NCBI GenBank assembly: GCA_002862305.1
Contig: PKCS01000052.1
Coordinates: forward strand, 1-37,842
Length of the DNA: 37,842 bases
Source: Phycisphaerae bacterium
Lineage (GTDB): Bacteria > Planctomycetota > Phycisphaerae > Phycisphaerales > SM1A02
Reading direction: 5' to 3'
Part shown: in pieces, positions 13,248-21,014 of the stretch
How the letters are laid out: every line of letters starts with the position of its first letter
How positions within the stretch are numbered: the first letter of the stretch is position 1
Made by a program: the position numbers and the translations under genes
Notes under the pieces: generated by a model
What the model was told of the DNA's origin: nothing
Database searches by the model: none
The model's input: the letters and a program-made list of their open reading frames with translations, nothing else

Positions 13248-13664
13248 TTACTTGAGGTTGACGACCGCTCCAGCTTCCTCGAGCTTCGTCTTCATCTCCT
13301 CGGCTTCCTCCTGCGAGGCCTTTTCCTTCACGGGCTTGGGGCAGTTGTCGACCATTTCCTTGGCCTCCTTCAGGCCCAGGCCGGTGATCTCGCGGACCGC
13401 CTTGATGACCTGGATCTTCTTGTCGCCCGCGCCCTCGAGGATGACGTCGAACTCGGTCTGCGCCTCTTCGGCACCGCCGCCGCCGCCATCGCCGCCACCG
13501 GCGACCATGACCGCGCCGCCCGCGGCGGGCTCGATCCCGTAGGTGGCCTTCATGTAGTCGGTGAGGTCCACGGCCTCCTTGAGGGTGAGGCCGGCGATCT
13601 CGTCGCCGAGCTTGGAGATCTTCGCGTCGAAGGACGCCTCTGCAGTGGTTTCTTCTTCGGACAT
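13248..13664 (-). CDS. rplL: 50S ribosomal protein L7/L12
   Basis: L7/L12 forms the flexible stalk dimers that recruit and stimulate translation GTPases. The 138-residue protein has the N-terminal dimerisation helices ([24 protein letters not shown]) and a C-terminal domain with the conserved [36 protein letters not shown] pattern. The hinge between them is unusual. Instead of the common Ala/Pro-rich linker it contains a Gly run ([13 protein letters not shown], about residues 57-69) after [11 protein letters not shown], and the N-terminus is longer than usual. The start at 13664 is preceded by AGGAAAG. It follows rplJ with a gap of about 108 bases that contains a GC palindrome. Identification is certain. 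Confidence 0.98.
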   Translation of the reverse strand: MSEEETTAEASFDAKISKLGDEIAGLTLKEAVDLTDYMKATYGIEPAAGGAVMVAGGGDGGGGGAEEAQTEFDVILEGAGDKKIQVIKAVREITGLGLKEAKEMVDNCPKPVKEKASQEEAEEMKTKLEEAGAVVNLK

Positions 13665-13699
13665 GTTCAGACTCTTTCCTGATTCCGCGTCCCGAGAGG

Positions 13700-13715
13700 C
13701 GCCGCGCGCGCGGCG
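13700..13715. promoter_or_regulatory. 16-bp GC palindrome between rplJ and rplL
   Basis: CGCCGCGCGCGCGGCG is a perfect palindrome in the rplJ-rplL gap. As RNA it could form a short stem (6 bp with a 4-base loop), perhaps an attenuating or stabilising hairpin that helps make L7/L12 in excess of L10. It may also be chance in such GC-rich DNA. Confidence 0.3.
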
Positions 13716-13772
13716 TTTAACCCGAGGGCCAGTCGGTACGCTGGTGAATGGATTCGTTGCTGCCGGCTCGGA

Positions 13773-14318
13773 TCAGCCGGCCTTGGAGATCGTCTCCCCG
13801 TTCTCGAGCTTCTCCTGGATCTGCTTGACGACCCCGAGGAGCCGGCTGCCGGGTGCGGAGGCCGCGCCCACCACGTTCTTGTAGGGCGAGAGGGCGAGGG
13901 CGACCACGGTGGCCTGGGCCTCTTCGCGGGTGGGGTAGTTGCTCAGCTGGGTGATGCCGGCCTCCCCCTCGAAGTACTCCCCGTCGAGGATCGCGGCCTT
14001 GAGGTCGAGGGCCTCGTACTCCTTGGCGCAGCGGACCAGCTCGCGCGCGACGTCGACCACCGAGTCCGCCCCGGTGACGATCGCGGTGGGGCCGCTGAGC
14101 GCCTCGTTGAGCCCCTCGAGCGGGCCGCCGGTGAAGGCCTTCCGCGCGAGCGAGTTCTTGAGGATCGTGACCTTGATCCCGTTCCGGGCGAGCTCGCCGC
14201 GAAACTGGTTGTTCGCGTTGGCGTCCATCCCACGGATCTCCACCAGCACCGCGCTGTCGACGCTCTCGAAGCGTCGGTGGTACTCGGAGACGATCATTTC
14301 CTTGACGGGCTTGCTCAT
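13773..14318 (-). CDS. rplJ: 50S ribosomal protein L10
   Basis: L10 anchors the L7/L12 dimers to the large ribosomal subunit at the stalk base. The N-terminal segment MSKPVKEMIVSEYHRRF, the VEIRGMDANANNQFRGELARNGIKVTILKNSLARKAF core and the C-terminal amphipathic L12-binding helix (VVKQIQEKLENGE) are all present in 181 residues, a normal length. An AAGGA lies about 8 bases before the ATG at 14318. Only 34 bases separate it from rplA, so there is no space for the usual structured L10-leader; autoregulation, if any, must work from elsewhere in the transcript. Identification is certain. Confidence 0.98.
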   Translation of the reverse strand: MSKPVKEMIVSEYHRRFESVDSAVLVEIRGMDANANNQFRGELARNGIKVTILKNSLARKAFTGGPLEGLNEALSGPTAIVTGADSVVDVARELVRCAKEYEALDLKAAILDGEYFEGEAGITQLSNYPTREEAQATVVALALSPYKNVVGAASAPGSRLLGVVKQIQEKLENGETISKAG

Positions 14319-14352
14319 TGCAGTGTCCTTCTTCTTGGGGTGGCTCGCCCGC

Positions 14353-15030
14353 TCAGGTGACGATGTTCACCGAGGGGGTCATGGCGCCGGAGACGACCAG
14401 CCGCTTGACGTACTGTCCCTTGGCCGAGGACGGCCGGATCCGGTCGAGGGTCTCGACGAAGTGACGGAGGTTGTCGGTGAGCTGCTCGTCGCTGAAGCTC
14501 ATCTTGCCCAGCACGCAGTGGACGTTCCCGCCCTCGTCGTTGCGGTACTCCTGCTTGCCGGCGCTGTACTCCCGGACCGCCTCGCCGACGTTGGGGGTGA
14601 CGGTGCCGGCCTTCGGGGAGGGCATCAGTCCCTTGGGACCGAGGACCTTGCCCAGCTGGCTGACCACCCGCATCATGTCCGGGGTCGCGATCGCGACGTC
14701 GAAGTCCATCCAGCCCCCGGCGACCTTCTCCACCAGGTCCTCCGCGCCCGCCTCGATCGCCCCGGCGGCCCTGGCCTCCTCGACCTTCTCCGAGGGGCAG
14801 AAGGCGATGACGGTGGCGGACTTGCCGATGCCGTGGGGCATCGAGATCGAGCCTCGCAGCGCCTGGTCGGCCTGCTTGGGGTCGATGCCCAGGTGGGCGA
14901 CCGCGTTCACGGTCTGGTCGAACTTCGGTTCCTTGAACCGCCGGAGGGCGGGGATCGCCTCCTCGACGGTGACCTTGTCGTCGGTGCGGAGCTCCGCGTT
15001 CGCGCGACTTCGCTTGCCCTTGCGTGCCAT
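14353..15030 (-). CDS. rplA: 50S ribosomal protein L1
   Basis: L1 forms the mobile stalk at the ribosomal E site and in many bacteria also represses its own operon. The 225-residue product has a basic N-terminus (MARKGKRSR), FKEPKFDQTVNAVAHLGIDPKQADQALRGSISMPHGIGK, the invariant LGKVLGPKGLMPSPKAGTV loop, and C-terminal NLRHFVETLDRIRPSSAKGQYVKRL. The frame remains open far upstream through rplK, but the ATG at 15030 follows a strong GGAGGGAG site 7 bases away and gives the expected length. The gap to the rplK stop is 2 bases, so the two genes are almost certainly co-translated. Identification is certain. Confidence 0.98.
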   Translation of the reverse strand: MARKGKRSRANAELRTDDKVTVEEAIPALRRFKEPKFDQTVNAVAHLGIDPKQADQALRGSISMPHGIGKSATVIAFCPSEKVEEARAAGAIEAGAEDLVEKVAGGWMDFDVAIATPDMMRVVSQLGKVLGPKGLMPSPKAGTVTPNVGEAVREYSAGKQEYRNDEGGNVHCVLGKMSFSDEQLTDNLRHFVETLDRIRPSSAKGQYVKRLVVSGAMTPSVNIVT

Positions 15031-15032
15031 GT

Positions 15033-15461
15033 TCAGTCTCCCTCCACGTCGACGCCCATCGACCGGGCGGTCCCGGCGATGATCCGGCCGGCCGCGTCCA
15101 CGTCGTGGGCGTTGAGGTCTTCCATCTTCTCCTGGGCGATCGCCCGGCACTGGTCCATGGTGATGGTGCCGACCTTGTTGACGTGGGGTTCGCCCGAACC
15201 CTTGTCGATCTTGGCGGCCTCCTTGATCAGGACCGAGGCGGGGGAGGACTTGATCTCGAACTCGAAGGACCGGTCCTCGAACACGGTGATCACGCAGCCC
15301 ACGACCTTCCCGTTGAGGTCCCGGGTCTTGTCGTTGAACTGCTGGATGAACTGGCCGGGGTTGACGCCGGCCGCACCCAGTGCGGGACCCAGCGGGGGTG
15401 CAGGGGTCGCCTGCCCGCCCGGGGCCATGATCTTCAGGGATGTCATTGCCTTCTTGGCCAT
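15033..15461 (-). CDS. rplK: 50S ribosomal protein L11
   Basis: L11 forms part of the GTPase-associated centre with 23S rRNA and is needed for RelA activation and factor binding. The 142-residue product starts MAKKAMTSLKIMAPGGQATPAPPLGPALG, with the family's Pro/Gly-rich L11 N-domain signature, and continues with NPGQFIQQFNDKTRD and a C-terminal RNA-binding domain (KVGTITMDQCRAIAQEKMEDLNAHD). I chose the ATG at 15461 because GGGAGGT lies 9 bases upstream; the annotated-longer frame adds only MGGTNH. It is the first gene of the cluster; secE and nusG, which usually come before it, are not here. A TAGACT promoter element lies about 110 bases upstream. Confidence 0.98.
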   Translation of the reverse strand: MAKKAMTSLKIMAPGGQATPAPPLGPALGAAGVNPGQFIQQFNDKTRDLNGKVVGCVITVFEDRSFEFEIKSSPASVLIKEAAKIDKGSGEPHVNKVGTITMDQCRAIAQEKMEDLNAHDVDAAGRIIAGTARSMGVDVEGD

Positions 15462-15572
15462 GTGATTCGTACCTCCCACGACGGTCGCCCGCGCATCGTC
15501 GCGGGCCGGCGGGACGACAGGCCTGCCGTCCCGTCCCGAAGTAGTGCTTGCGGCTTGGATGTCGAGCCGGGC

Positions 15573-15601
15573 AGTCTACCCCTGCCCGGACCTCGACGCA
15601 A
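15573..15601 (-). promoter_or_regulatory. Candidate promoter of the rplK-rpoC cluster
   Basis: On the minus strand, TTGCGT (15601-15596) and TAGACT (15578-15573) are 17 bases apart. This would give a leader of about 105 bases before rplK. TAGACT is repeated before hflX and the 31286 gene, which makes it more credible. The -35 match is only partial. Confidence 0.45.
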
Positions 15602-15626
15602 GCGCCCACCCCGGCCCCGAGGACAC

Positions 15627-15657
15627 CGCGCCAGCCCCCTCGAGGGGGGCTGGCGCG
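15627..15657 (-). terminator. Hairpin terminator candidate behind the metalloprotease gene
   Basis: A perfect 13-bp stem, CGCGCCAGCCCCC at 15627-15639 with its complement at 15645-15657, encloses a 5-base loop. It begins 32 bases past the stop of the metalloprotease gene. There is no T-tract, like other hairpins behind genes in this window. It would also insulate the rplK promoter from upstream read-through. Confidence 0.6.
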
Positions 15658-15688
15658 GGGCCTGGCTGGTCCGGAGGGGGTCCGGGGG

Positions 15689-18439
15689 TCAGAACGTCCA
15701 GTAGGAGAGCACCAGGGTGAGGTCGAAGCCGTCGACGATCCCGTCGCCGTTGGCGTCGCCGAGCCCGCCGTTGGCGCCCCAGTTCTGGATGATGATGGCG
15801 AGGTCCTGGCCGTCCACGACCTGGTCCGCGTTCACGTCACCGGGGATCAGGGCCACGTCGGGGCAGATGCCCACGCTGAAGCTGTCCACCGCGGCCTCCA
15901 CGATCGATCCCTCGCCCACGTCGCAGGCGGTGAACCGCATCCTGGTGGCGCTGCCCGGGGTCACGTAGTCCGCGACCCGGACGGTGTTCAGCACCCAGCC
16001 GCCATCCGCGTCGGCGTAGGGCCCGAACACGTCCACCACGACCCAGTCGAGGCCGTTGGAGCTCAGTTCCACGGTGAAGACGTCGCCTTCGTCCTCGCCG
16101 CCGCCGTTGTGCCACCAGTGCGCCCAGCTGCATTCGCTCAGGAGGTTGCTGCTGAAGGGCGGGGACACCAGGGTGGTGCAGCCCCCGTCGACGTCGGTGT
16201 TGCCGCTGCCCGGGCCGGTCAGCGCGCAGCGCCCGGACCCGTCGTAGTCGAAGGCGGGGTCGTTCCGCTCGCTCACCCCGTCGGGGGTCCCGATCCGCCA
16301 CGCCCCGGAGACCGGGAGGAGGATCTCCCCGGTGGTCGTCCAGTCGAGTTCGGCCTGGGAGGATTCGAAGGTCTCCACCGCGTAGCCGATCCCGCTCACC
16401 ACGCTCTCGGAGCGGAAGTCGAGGGTGCCGCCGGTCGGGATCGGACGGGTGGTCGCGCGCACCCGCCAGTCGAGGGTGCCGGGGCAGTCGAGTTCCGGGA
16501 GGGTCGCGACGTAGGTGTCAGTGCCGGCCTGCCTGACCATCGGGATCAGCACCGGGTCCAGCAGGGGCCCGGCCTCGAGGTAGACCCTGGCGGGGTCGAC
16601 CTGGTAGCCGACGCCGATGACGGTGGCCGCGACCTCCAGTCCCTCGGTGAGGACGGAGGGGGGGTCCACCAGCGAGAAGATCAGCGAGGCGCCGACCAGG
16701 ACCGTGACCTCGACCTCGACCTCGGTCGCGGGATCGGGGATCCCGTCCCCGTTGGCGTCGCCCAGCACCTCGTTGAGGTCGATGATCGTGTACCGGATGG
16801 TCTCCAGCCCGTTGAAGCCCGGGGCGGGGGTGTAGTTCAGCGCGTCCCGTCCGAGGGTGTTGTCGTCGGCGAGGATCAGCTGGACCAGGCCTCCCTGGGT
16901 GCCGACCGCGTCGTAGTCCACCAGCTTGATGACCCCGCAGCTCTCGACCTCGTCGTTCTGCAGGACGTCGAGGACCCGCGAGTCGTCCGCGGGGATGTCG
17001 AACTGGTCGGCGATGCCGACCGCGCCCAGGCCGTCCTCGAGGGTCGCGTTGCCCTCGTAGTCGCAGGAGAGCTGGTTGATGTAGAAGTTCATCTGCGCCT
17101 TGGTCTGGGGATTGAAGCCGAGGCGGATGTTGCTGTTGCCGCCCGGACAGAGGTGGCAGTAGCTCATGATCGTGCTGCGGTTGTCGATGATGCTCCCCCC
17201 GGGCTGCTCGCTCGGGCAGTAGCCGTTGCCGCAGCCGTCGGTGGCCGGGGTCTGCTCGTGGGTGTGCGCGGCCCCGAGCAGGTGCCCCATCTCGTGGGTG
17301 AAGACGATCACGTCCCAGTTGCCATCGCTGTAGTCCTGGAGCGGGTAGGGGAAGTAGCCCGACACCGCGCTGACGCAGAAGGCCTCGAAGTAGTCGCAGA
17401 GCCCGCTCAGCGAGGCCGCGACCCCGCAACCGAGCGGCTTGCCGCTCAGGAAGTGGGCGAGGTCCCGGTCGACCGCCACCTCGTTCTCGAGCCAGTAGTC
17501 GGTGAACTCGTCCAGCACGACCCCGCAGTCCCCCTGGCCCTCCCACGGGTCCTCGGTGGTCCAGAGGCGGACCTGGGTCAGCTGGATGTTGATGTTGAAG
17601 TCCGCGCGGTAGATCTCCGACCCGGCGGTCGCCAGCAGGGCGATGTAGGTGTTGGCCGCATTGACGTTGGATCCCAGTCGTGCGAGGAACTCCTGGTCGG
17701 TCTCGATCGCCTTGCGGATCGTCCGGCAGCGTCGCTGGAGCTCCCCGGCGAGCAGGCCGGCTCCGCCGCCGGGGGCGTCCCCGGCGTGGTCGAACTGGCA
17801 GACCCAGGGATCGGAGTCGATGACCTCCTGGGGCATGCTCGCGTGGTCGAAGACCAGCGTCGGGCGGTCCAGGCCGTAGGGGCCGCTGGAGATCATGTGC
17901 AGCCGGCCGTCGGTCTCGACGTAGCCGCTGGTGCCGTGGGGGCCGCTGGCGATGAACGCCCGGGAGCCGTCCGCCCCGTCGACCGTCCCGGCCATCATCA
18001 CCACGTCCGGCGCCTCGACCCGCACCTCGACCGGTCGTCCATCGCGCCCTTCGACCATGACCACGAAGCGGGTGGTCTCGTCGAAGGACCGGACCTCCCG
18101 GAGTCGCAGGTCGGCCATCGCACCGCCCCCGAGCGGGAAGTCCTTGACCAGCATCGTCGCGGTCCGCTCCGAGCTGCGGCGGGCGATCGCCCGGAACTTG
18201 CCCTGGTCGAGTTCCACGACCCTCGCGCCTACATCCTCCCAGGGGTTGGCCTCGGCCTTGAACTTGAGGGGGCTCTCGACCTGCTCGAGCCGGGGGCGTG
18301 CGAGCATGTGGTGCCCGATGACGATCCGCTGGCGCTCGTTCGCCCCGCCCTCCTCGGCGACGAGGGGTCGGTCGGCCGTTCCGCCGGTGGCGGTGAGCAG
18401 GGGAAGCAGGGTGGCGGTGGCGAGTCCGAGAAGGGCCAT
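15689..18439 (-). CDS. Secreted metzincin metalloprotease with Ig-like and dockerin-like domains
   Basis: This is a large exported zinc endopeptidase. With the ATG at 18439 (GGAG 6 bases upstream) it has 916 residues and a hydrophobic N-terminus (MALLGLATATLLPLL) that fits a signal peptide. In-frame ATGs at 18472 and 18445 are alternatives; the first adds a lysine but lacks a ribosome site. The catalytic motif HEMGHLLGAAH is at 382-392 (zinc ligands H382, H386, H392; catalytic E383), followed by the Met-turn segment STIMSYCHLC, as in reprolysin-like M12 peptidases. Next comes a VCBS/cadherin-like region (LDVLQNDE...LNYTPAPGFNGLETIRYT). A beta-sandwich region follows, probably adhesive. The end carries two calcium-loop repeats, GDVNADQVVDGQDL and GDANGDGIVDGFDL, like a type I dockerin, very common in Phycisphaerae. 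Likely role: extracellular protein degradation. Confidence 0.9.
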   Translation of the reverse strand: MALLGLATATLLPLLTATGGTADRPLVAEEGGANERQRIVIGHHMLARPRLEQVESPLKFKAEANPWEDVGARVVELDQGKFRAIARRSSERTATMLVKDFPLGGGAMADLRLREVRSFDETTRFVVMVEGRDGRPVEVRVEAPDVVMMAGTVDGADGSRAFIASGPHGTSGYVETDGRLHMISSGPYGLDRPTLVFDHASMPQEVIDSDPWVCQFDHAGDAPGGGAGLLAGELQRRCRTIRKAIETDQEFLARLGSNVNAANTYIALLATAGSEIYRADFNINIQLTQVRLWTTEDPWEGQGDCGVVLDEFTDYWLENEVAVDRDLAHFLSGKPLGCGVAASLSGLCDYFEAFCVSAVSGYFPYPLQDYSDGNWDVIVFTHEMGHLLGAAHTHEQTPATDGCGNGYCPSEQPGGSIIDNRSTIMSYCHLCPGGNSNIRLGFNPQTKAQMNFYINQLSCDYEGNATLEDGLGAVGIADQFDIPADDSRVLDVLQNDEVESCGVIKLVDYDAVGTQGGLVQLILADDNTLGRDALNYTPAPGFNGLETIRYTIIDLNEVLGDANGDGIPDPATEVEVEVTVLVGASLIFSLVDPPSVLTEGLEVAATVIGVGYQVDPARVYLEAGPLLDPVLIPMVRQAGTDTYVATLPELDCPGTLDWRVRATTRPIPTGGTLDFRSESVVSGIGYAVETFESSQAELDWTTTGEILLPVSGAWRIGTPDGVSERNDPAFDYDGSGRCALTGPGSGNTDVDGGCTTLVSPPFSSNLLSECSWAHWWHNGGGEDEGDVFTVELSSNGLDWVVVDVFGPYADADGGWVLNTVRVADYVTPGSATRMRFTACDVGEGSIVEAAVDSFSVGICPDVALIPGDVNADQVVDGQDLAIIIQNWGANGGLGDANGDGIVDGFDLTLVLSYWTF

Positions 18440-18506
18440 GTTCATCTCCGTCAGGTCTGGGGTTGTCTTCATCCCGTGACGCCGCAGCGTCGGATGTGGA
18501 TCGTCG

Positions 18507-18512
18507 AGTATA
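18507..18512 (-). promoter_or_regulatory. -10-like TATACT upstream of the metalloprotease
   Basis: TATACT on the minus strand matches five of six -10 consensus positions and would give a leader of about 60 bases before the ATG at 18439. No -35 is evident at standard spacing. Confidence 0.4.
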
Positions 18513-18772
18513 GGTAAGGGGCGTCGATCGAGTACCCCCGGCGCGGCGGGTTGGTGGACGGTTCGAGGGAGTCCGCGGGGTGGTTCCGGGGGACCCTCGT
18601 GAACGACCTCGACCGCCTCCATGAACCTACCCCGACACCCCGTTGCTGAGAAGCGAATTCCCCGGGTTCTGCGGAGGTGGTGCGGGTCGTGTGGGCTTTG
18701 CGGGCCGTCCCGCGTCGTTGCGGGCGGGGGGGTGGCGATCCGATTATCGGGCTGTTGAGTCGCGGGGGGGGT

Positions 18773-18800
18773 GCCCGCTCCCGGTCGCCCGGGAGCGGGC
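18773..18800 (-). terminator. Strong hairpin, possible terminator of a decayed minus-strand gene
   Basis: GCCCGCTCCCGG (18773-18784) pairs perfectly over 12 bp with 18789-18800 around the 4-base loop TCGC. It begins 18 bases beyond the stop codon of the minus-strand open frame ending at 18818, the same placement as the hairpins behind the metalloprotease and the multicopper oxidase. No T-tract follows. Confidence 0.45.
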
Positions 18801-18817
18801 CTGGGTTCGTCTGCAGG

Positions 18818-19255
18818 TCAGCGGGTCGTCCGAATGTGCTCCTCCTGGAACATCCCGTAGTCACCGTGCCTGCCCAACGAGTCCACCCGGCGGACGGGCC
18901 GCCACCGAGGCGGCGGGCCGTCCGAACCACACTCAGCCACCCGCGGGTCCCGGGACGTGGTGCGAACGTCCTGGCCCTGGGTGCGGATGCTGTCATCCAC
19001 GTCATCCCGTTGCATCAGCGATCCGGCCGGGTCCACCCCCAGCCAGAGTGGGCCGTGCCCGGGATCGCACACGAGCCTCCCACCGCCCAGTTCATTCGGG
19101 ACGACGAGGATGTCAGGTTGTCGCTTTCTCCCCGACTCCGGCATCAGGTGTTTCCACCGCCGGTCGTGCAGGCCACGGGTGACGACCCGCGGCAGGACGA
19201 AATCCTCAACGACCGCGGCCGACTGGCCGCGGGTCCCCCGCTGAAGGGCTCGTGA
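18818..19255 (-). pseudogene. Possible gene remnant, product not recognised
   Basis: An open minus-strand frame of 146 codons runs between stops. Its only clear ATG (19144) leaves 108 residues, beginning MPESGRKRQPDILVVPNEL. The stretch DILVVPNELGGGRLVCDPGH and the following HGPLWLGVDPAGSLMQRDD read like real protein, and third positions are fairly but not extremely GC-rich. There is no ribosome site at the ATG, and likely coding sense is lost further upstream. A strong hairpin follows the stop. Best guess: the 3' part of a former or horizontally acquired gene that has lost its 5' end. I cannot name the family. It may also be a chance frame. Confidence 0.25.
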
Positions 19256-19607
19256 TCAAGACGTGCTTCGGTGGGGCACTCCCGCCGGGACTCGAGGATC
19301 CCCGCGAATCGTCCCGGCAACGCGTCTGATGACCCCCGTGCGCCGAATGCGGGGGAAAGCGTGCAGGGACTGAACCCGGAAGCGCGGGAGGCCCGTTCGC
19401 GTGATGCCATGAGGTCCGCGCCGGAGAAGGCGGGACGTCTCGTGCGAACGGGGTGCGAGCGCCAGCGGGAGTGACCAGCATTCTCACGGGTGTCGCGGCG
19501 TGATTCACCGGTGAGGAGTACCGCGCGACGCATGTCTCGCGGTCCTGGAATCAGCCGAAGAGGGAGGAGAGTGACACGCATGGAATGCACCACCGAAAAC
19601 CTGAACG

Positions 19608-19674
19608 CCTCCGGCACGCGCCGGAGGAACGGTCGGGATGCCGGTCGAGAGCACCAAACATCAACGATCGTTGA
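19608..19674. promoter_or_regulatory. Hairpin and 14-bp palindrome in the gene-poor region
   Basis: CCTCCGGC (19608-19615) and its exact complement (19620-19627) enclose ACGC. About 30 bases on, TCAACGATCGTTGA (19661-19674) is a perfect 14-bp palindrome of the kind bound by dimeric regulators. Both lie beyond the 3' end of the M20 gene. Function unknown. Confidence 0.35.
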
Positions 19675-19780
19675 GTTCACAGTACACGGCCATGCCCCCG
19701 GTTCAAGGAACTTCTCGGAACTTTGGCCAAGAACACCCCTGCGGGTGCCTGAGCGTGGGTTGGACGCTGGGGAGGGCCGA

Positions 19781-20986
19781 TCAGGCCCCGAGGGCCAGGC
19801 GGCAGAAGACCTCGATCCCCGGGCCGATCGCCTCGTCGTTGAAGTCGAACCCCGCGTTGTGCAGGCCCGGCATCGACGAGGCCCCCTCGGCCAGCAGGCC
19901 CAGGAAGAAGAAGCAGGCAGGCACCCGTTCCCCGTAGAAGGAGAAGTCCTCGCCGCCCATCACCGGATGCTCGAGCCACTGCACCTGCTCGGCCGGCAGG
20001 CAGTCGAGGGCGCGCTCGCGGAACCGGTCCACGCACTCGGGGTGGTTGCGGGTCACCGGGTAGCCCTTGATGAACCGGACCTCGGCCCGGCAGTCGTGGG
20101 CGGTCGCGATCGCGGTGCCGACCTCCTCGATCCGTCGTTCCAGCCGTTCCCGGGTCTCCGCCTTGAGGGTCCGGACCGTGCCGCCCAGCCGGACCTCGTC
20201 GGGGATGACGTTGAAGGCATCGCCCGCATCCAGCTGGGTGATGCTGATCACCGAGGCGTCCAGGGGATCGGTCTCCCGGGAGACCAGTCCCTGCAGCGCC
20301 TGGACCAGTGCGGCCGCGCAGAGCACGGGGTCCGCGCAGCTGTGGGGCATGGCGGCGTGCCCGCCCCGCCCGCGGATCGTGATCTCCAGTTCGTCCGCGG
20401 CCGCGAGCATCGGACCGACCCTCGCGCTGACCATCCCGACCGGGGTCTCCACGTGGCCGTGCAGCCCGTAGATCGAGTGCACCGGCCGACCGATCCGCGT
20501 GCCGTCGAGCGCGCCGTCCTCGCACATCCGTCGTCCACCGGCCCCGCCCTCCTCGGCGGGCTGGAAGACGAAGGTGACGTCCCGGGGCAGCGGGTGCTCC
20601 TGCGCCAGTCGCGCGAGGACCTTCGCGGTGCCCAGGAGGATGGTGGTGTGCCCGTCGTGCCCGCAGGCGTGCATCCGGCCCTCGTTCCGGGAGGCGTGGG
20701 CGAGCCCGGTCTCCTCGTGGATCGGGAGCGCGTCCATGTCCGCCCTCAGGGCGATGGGGTTCCCATCCCCGCCGGGCAGGTGCCCGAGCACCCCGGTACC
20801 GCCGGCGAGGGAATCGACGTAGGCCACGTCGCTGGCCGCGAGCCCCTCGGTGACCACCTGGCTGGTGCGGAACTCCTCGTAGCCGAGCTCGGGGTTCCGG
20901 TGGAGGTCGTGCCGGAGCTCGACCAGGGCGGGCAGTTCCTCGGCGACGAGGGCGCGGACGCGACGGATCTGTTCTTCGGTGTTCAT
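19781..20986 (-). CDS. M20-family amidohydrolase / N-acyl amino acid deacylase (M20D type)
   Basis: This cytosolic metallohydrolase probably removes an acyl group from an amino acid or related amide (hippurate hydrolase, IAA-amino acid hydrolase and N-acetyldiaminopimelate deacetylase are close family types). Metal-site motifs are all present: MHACGHDGH (Cys and His ligands), FQPAEEGGAGG (catalytic and ligand Glu), GLHGH, the dimerisation-domain GRGGHAAMPH, and the closing VMGGEDFSFY plus LHNAGFDFND. The 401-residue length is typical. The substrate cannot be read from sequence. It is the last gene of a tight minus-strand run after tsaD and the GGQ factor, 28 bases downstream of the latter. 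GAGG lies very close to the ATG, so translation may depend partly on coupling. Confidence 0.92.
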   Translation of the reverse strand: MNTEEQIRRVRALVAEELPALVELRHDLHRNPELGYEEFRTSQVVTEGLAASDVAYVDSLAGGTGVLGHLPGGDGNPIALRADMDALPIHEETGLAHASRNEGRMHACGHDGHTTILLGTAKVLARLAQEHPLPRDVTFVFQPAEEGGAGGRRMCEDGALDGTRIGRPVHSIYGLHGHVETPVGMVSARVGPMLAAADELEITIRGRGGHAAMPHSCADPVLCAAALVQALQGLVSRETDPLDASVISITQLDAGDAFNVIPDEVRLGGTVRTLKAETRERLERRIEEVGTAIATAHDCRAEVRFIKGYPVTRNHPECVDRFRERALDCLPAEQVQWLEHPVMGGEDFSFYGERVPACFFFLGLLAEGASSMPGLHNAGFDFNDEAIGPGIEVFCRLALGA

Positions 20987-21014
20987 GTCCTCAGCGTAGC
21001 CGCTCCGGACCGGC

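Larger units (their letters stand above)
18440..19780. other. 1.3-kb gene-poor region
   Basis: I see no intact, recognisable gene here. Base composition is less extreme than in flanking genes and no frame shows the strong G/C-third-position pattern of its neighbours along its full length. It contains a perfect 12-bp hairpin (18773-18800), a perfect 8-bp hairpin (CCTCCGGC, 19608-19627), a 14-bp palindrome (19661-19674) and one minus-strand open frame that may be a gene remnant. These are listed separately. Confidence 0.5.

Noticed and set aside
14319-14352. L10 leader regulatory RNA before rplJ
   Set aside because: Only 34 bases lie between rplA and rplJ, too short for the structure.
15548-18517. 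989-codon plus-strand frame opposite the metalloprotease
   Set aside because: Shadow of the minus-strand gene, which has a signal peptide, HExxHxxGxxH and terminal repeats.
18643-19255. Plus-strand frames in the gene-poor region (18643-19182 and 18677-19255)
   Set aside because: No ribosome site or recognisable motif, and composition resembles the antisense shadows elsewhere.
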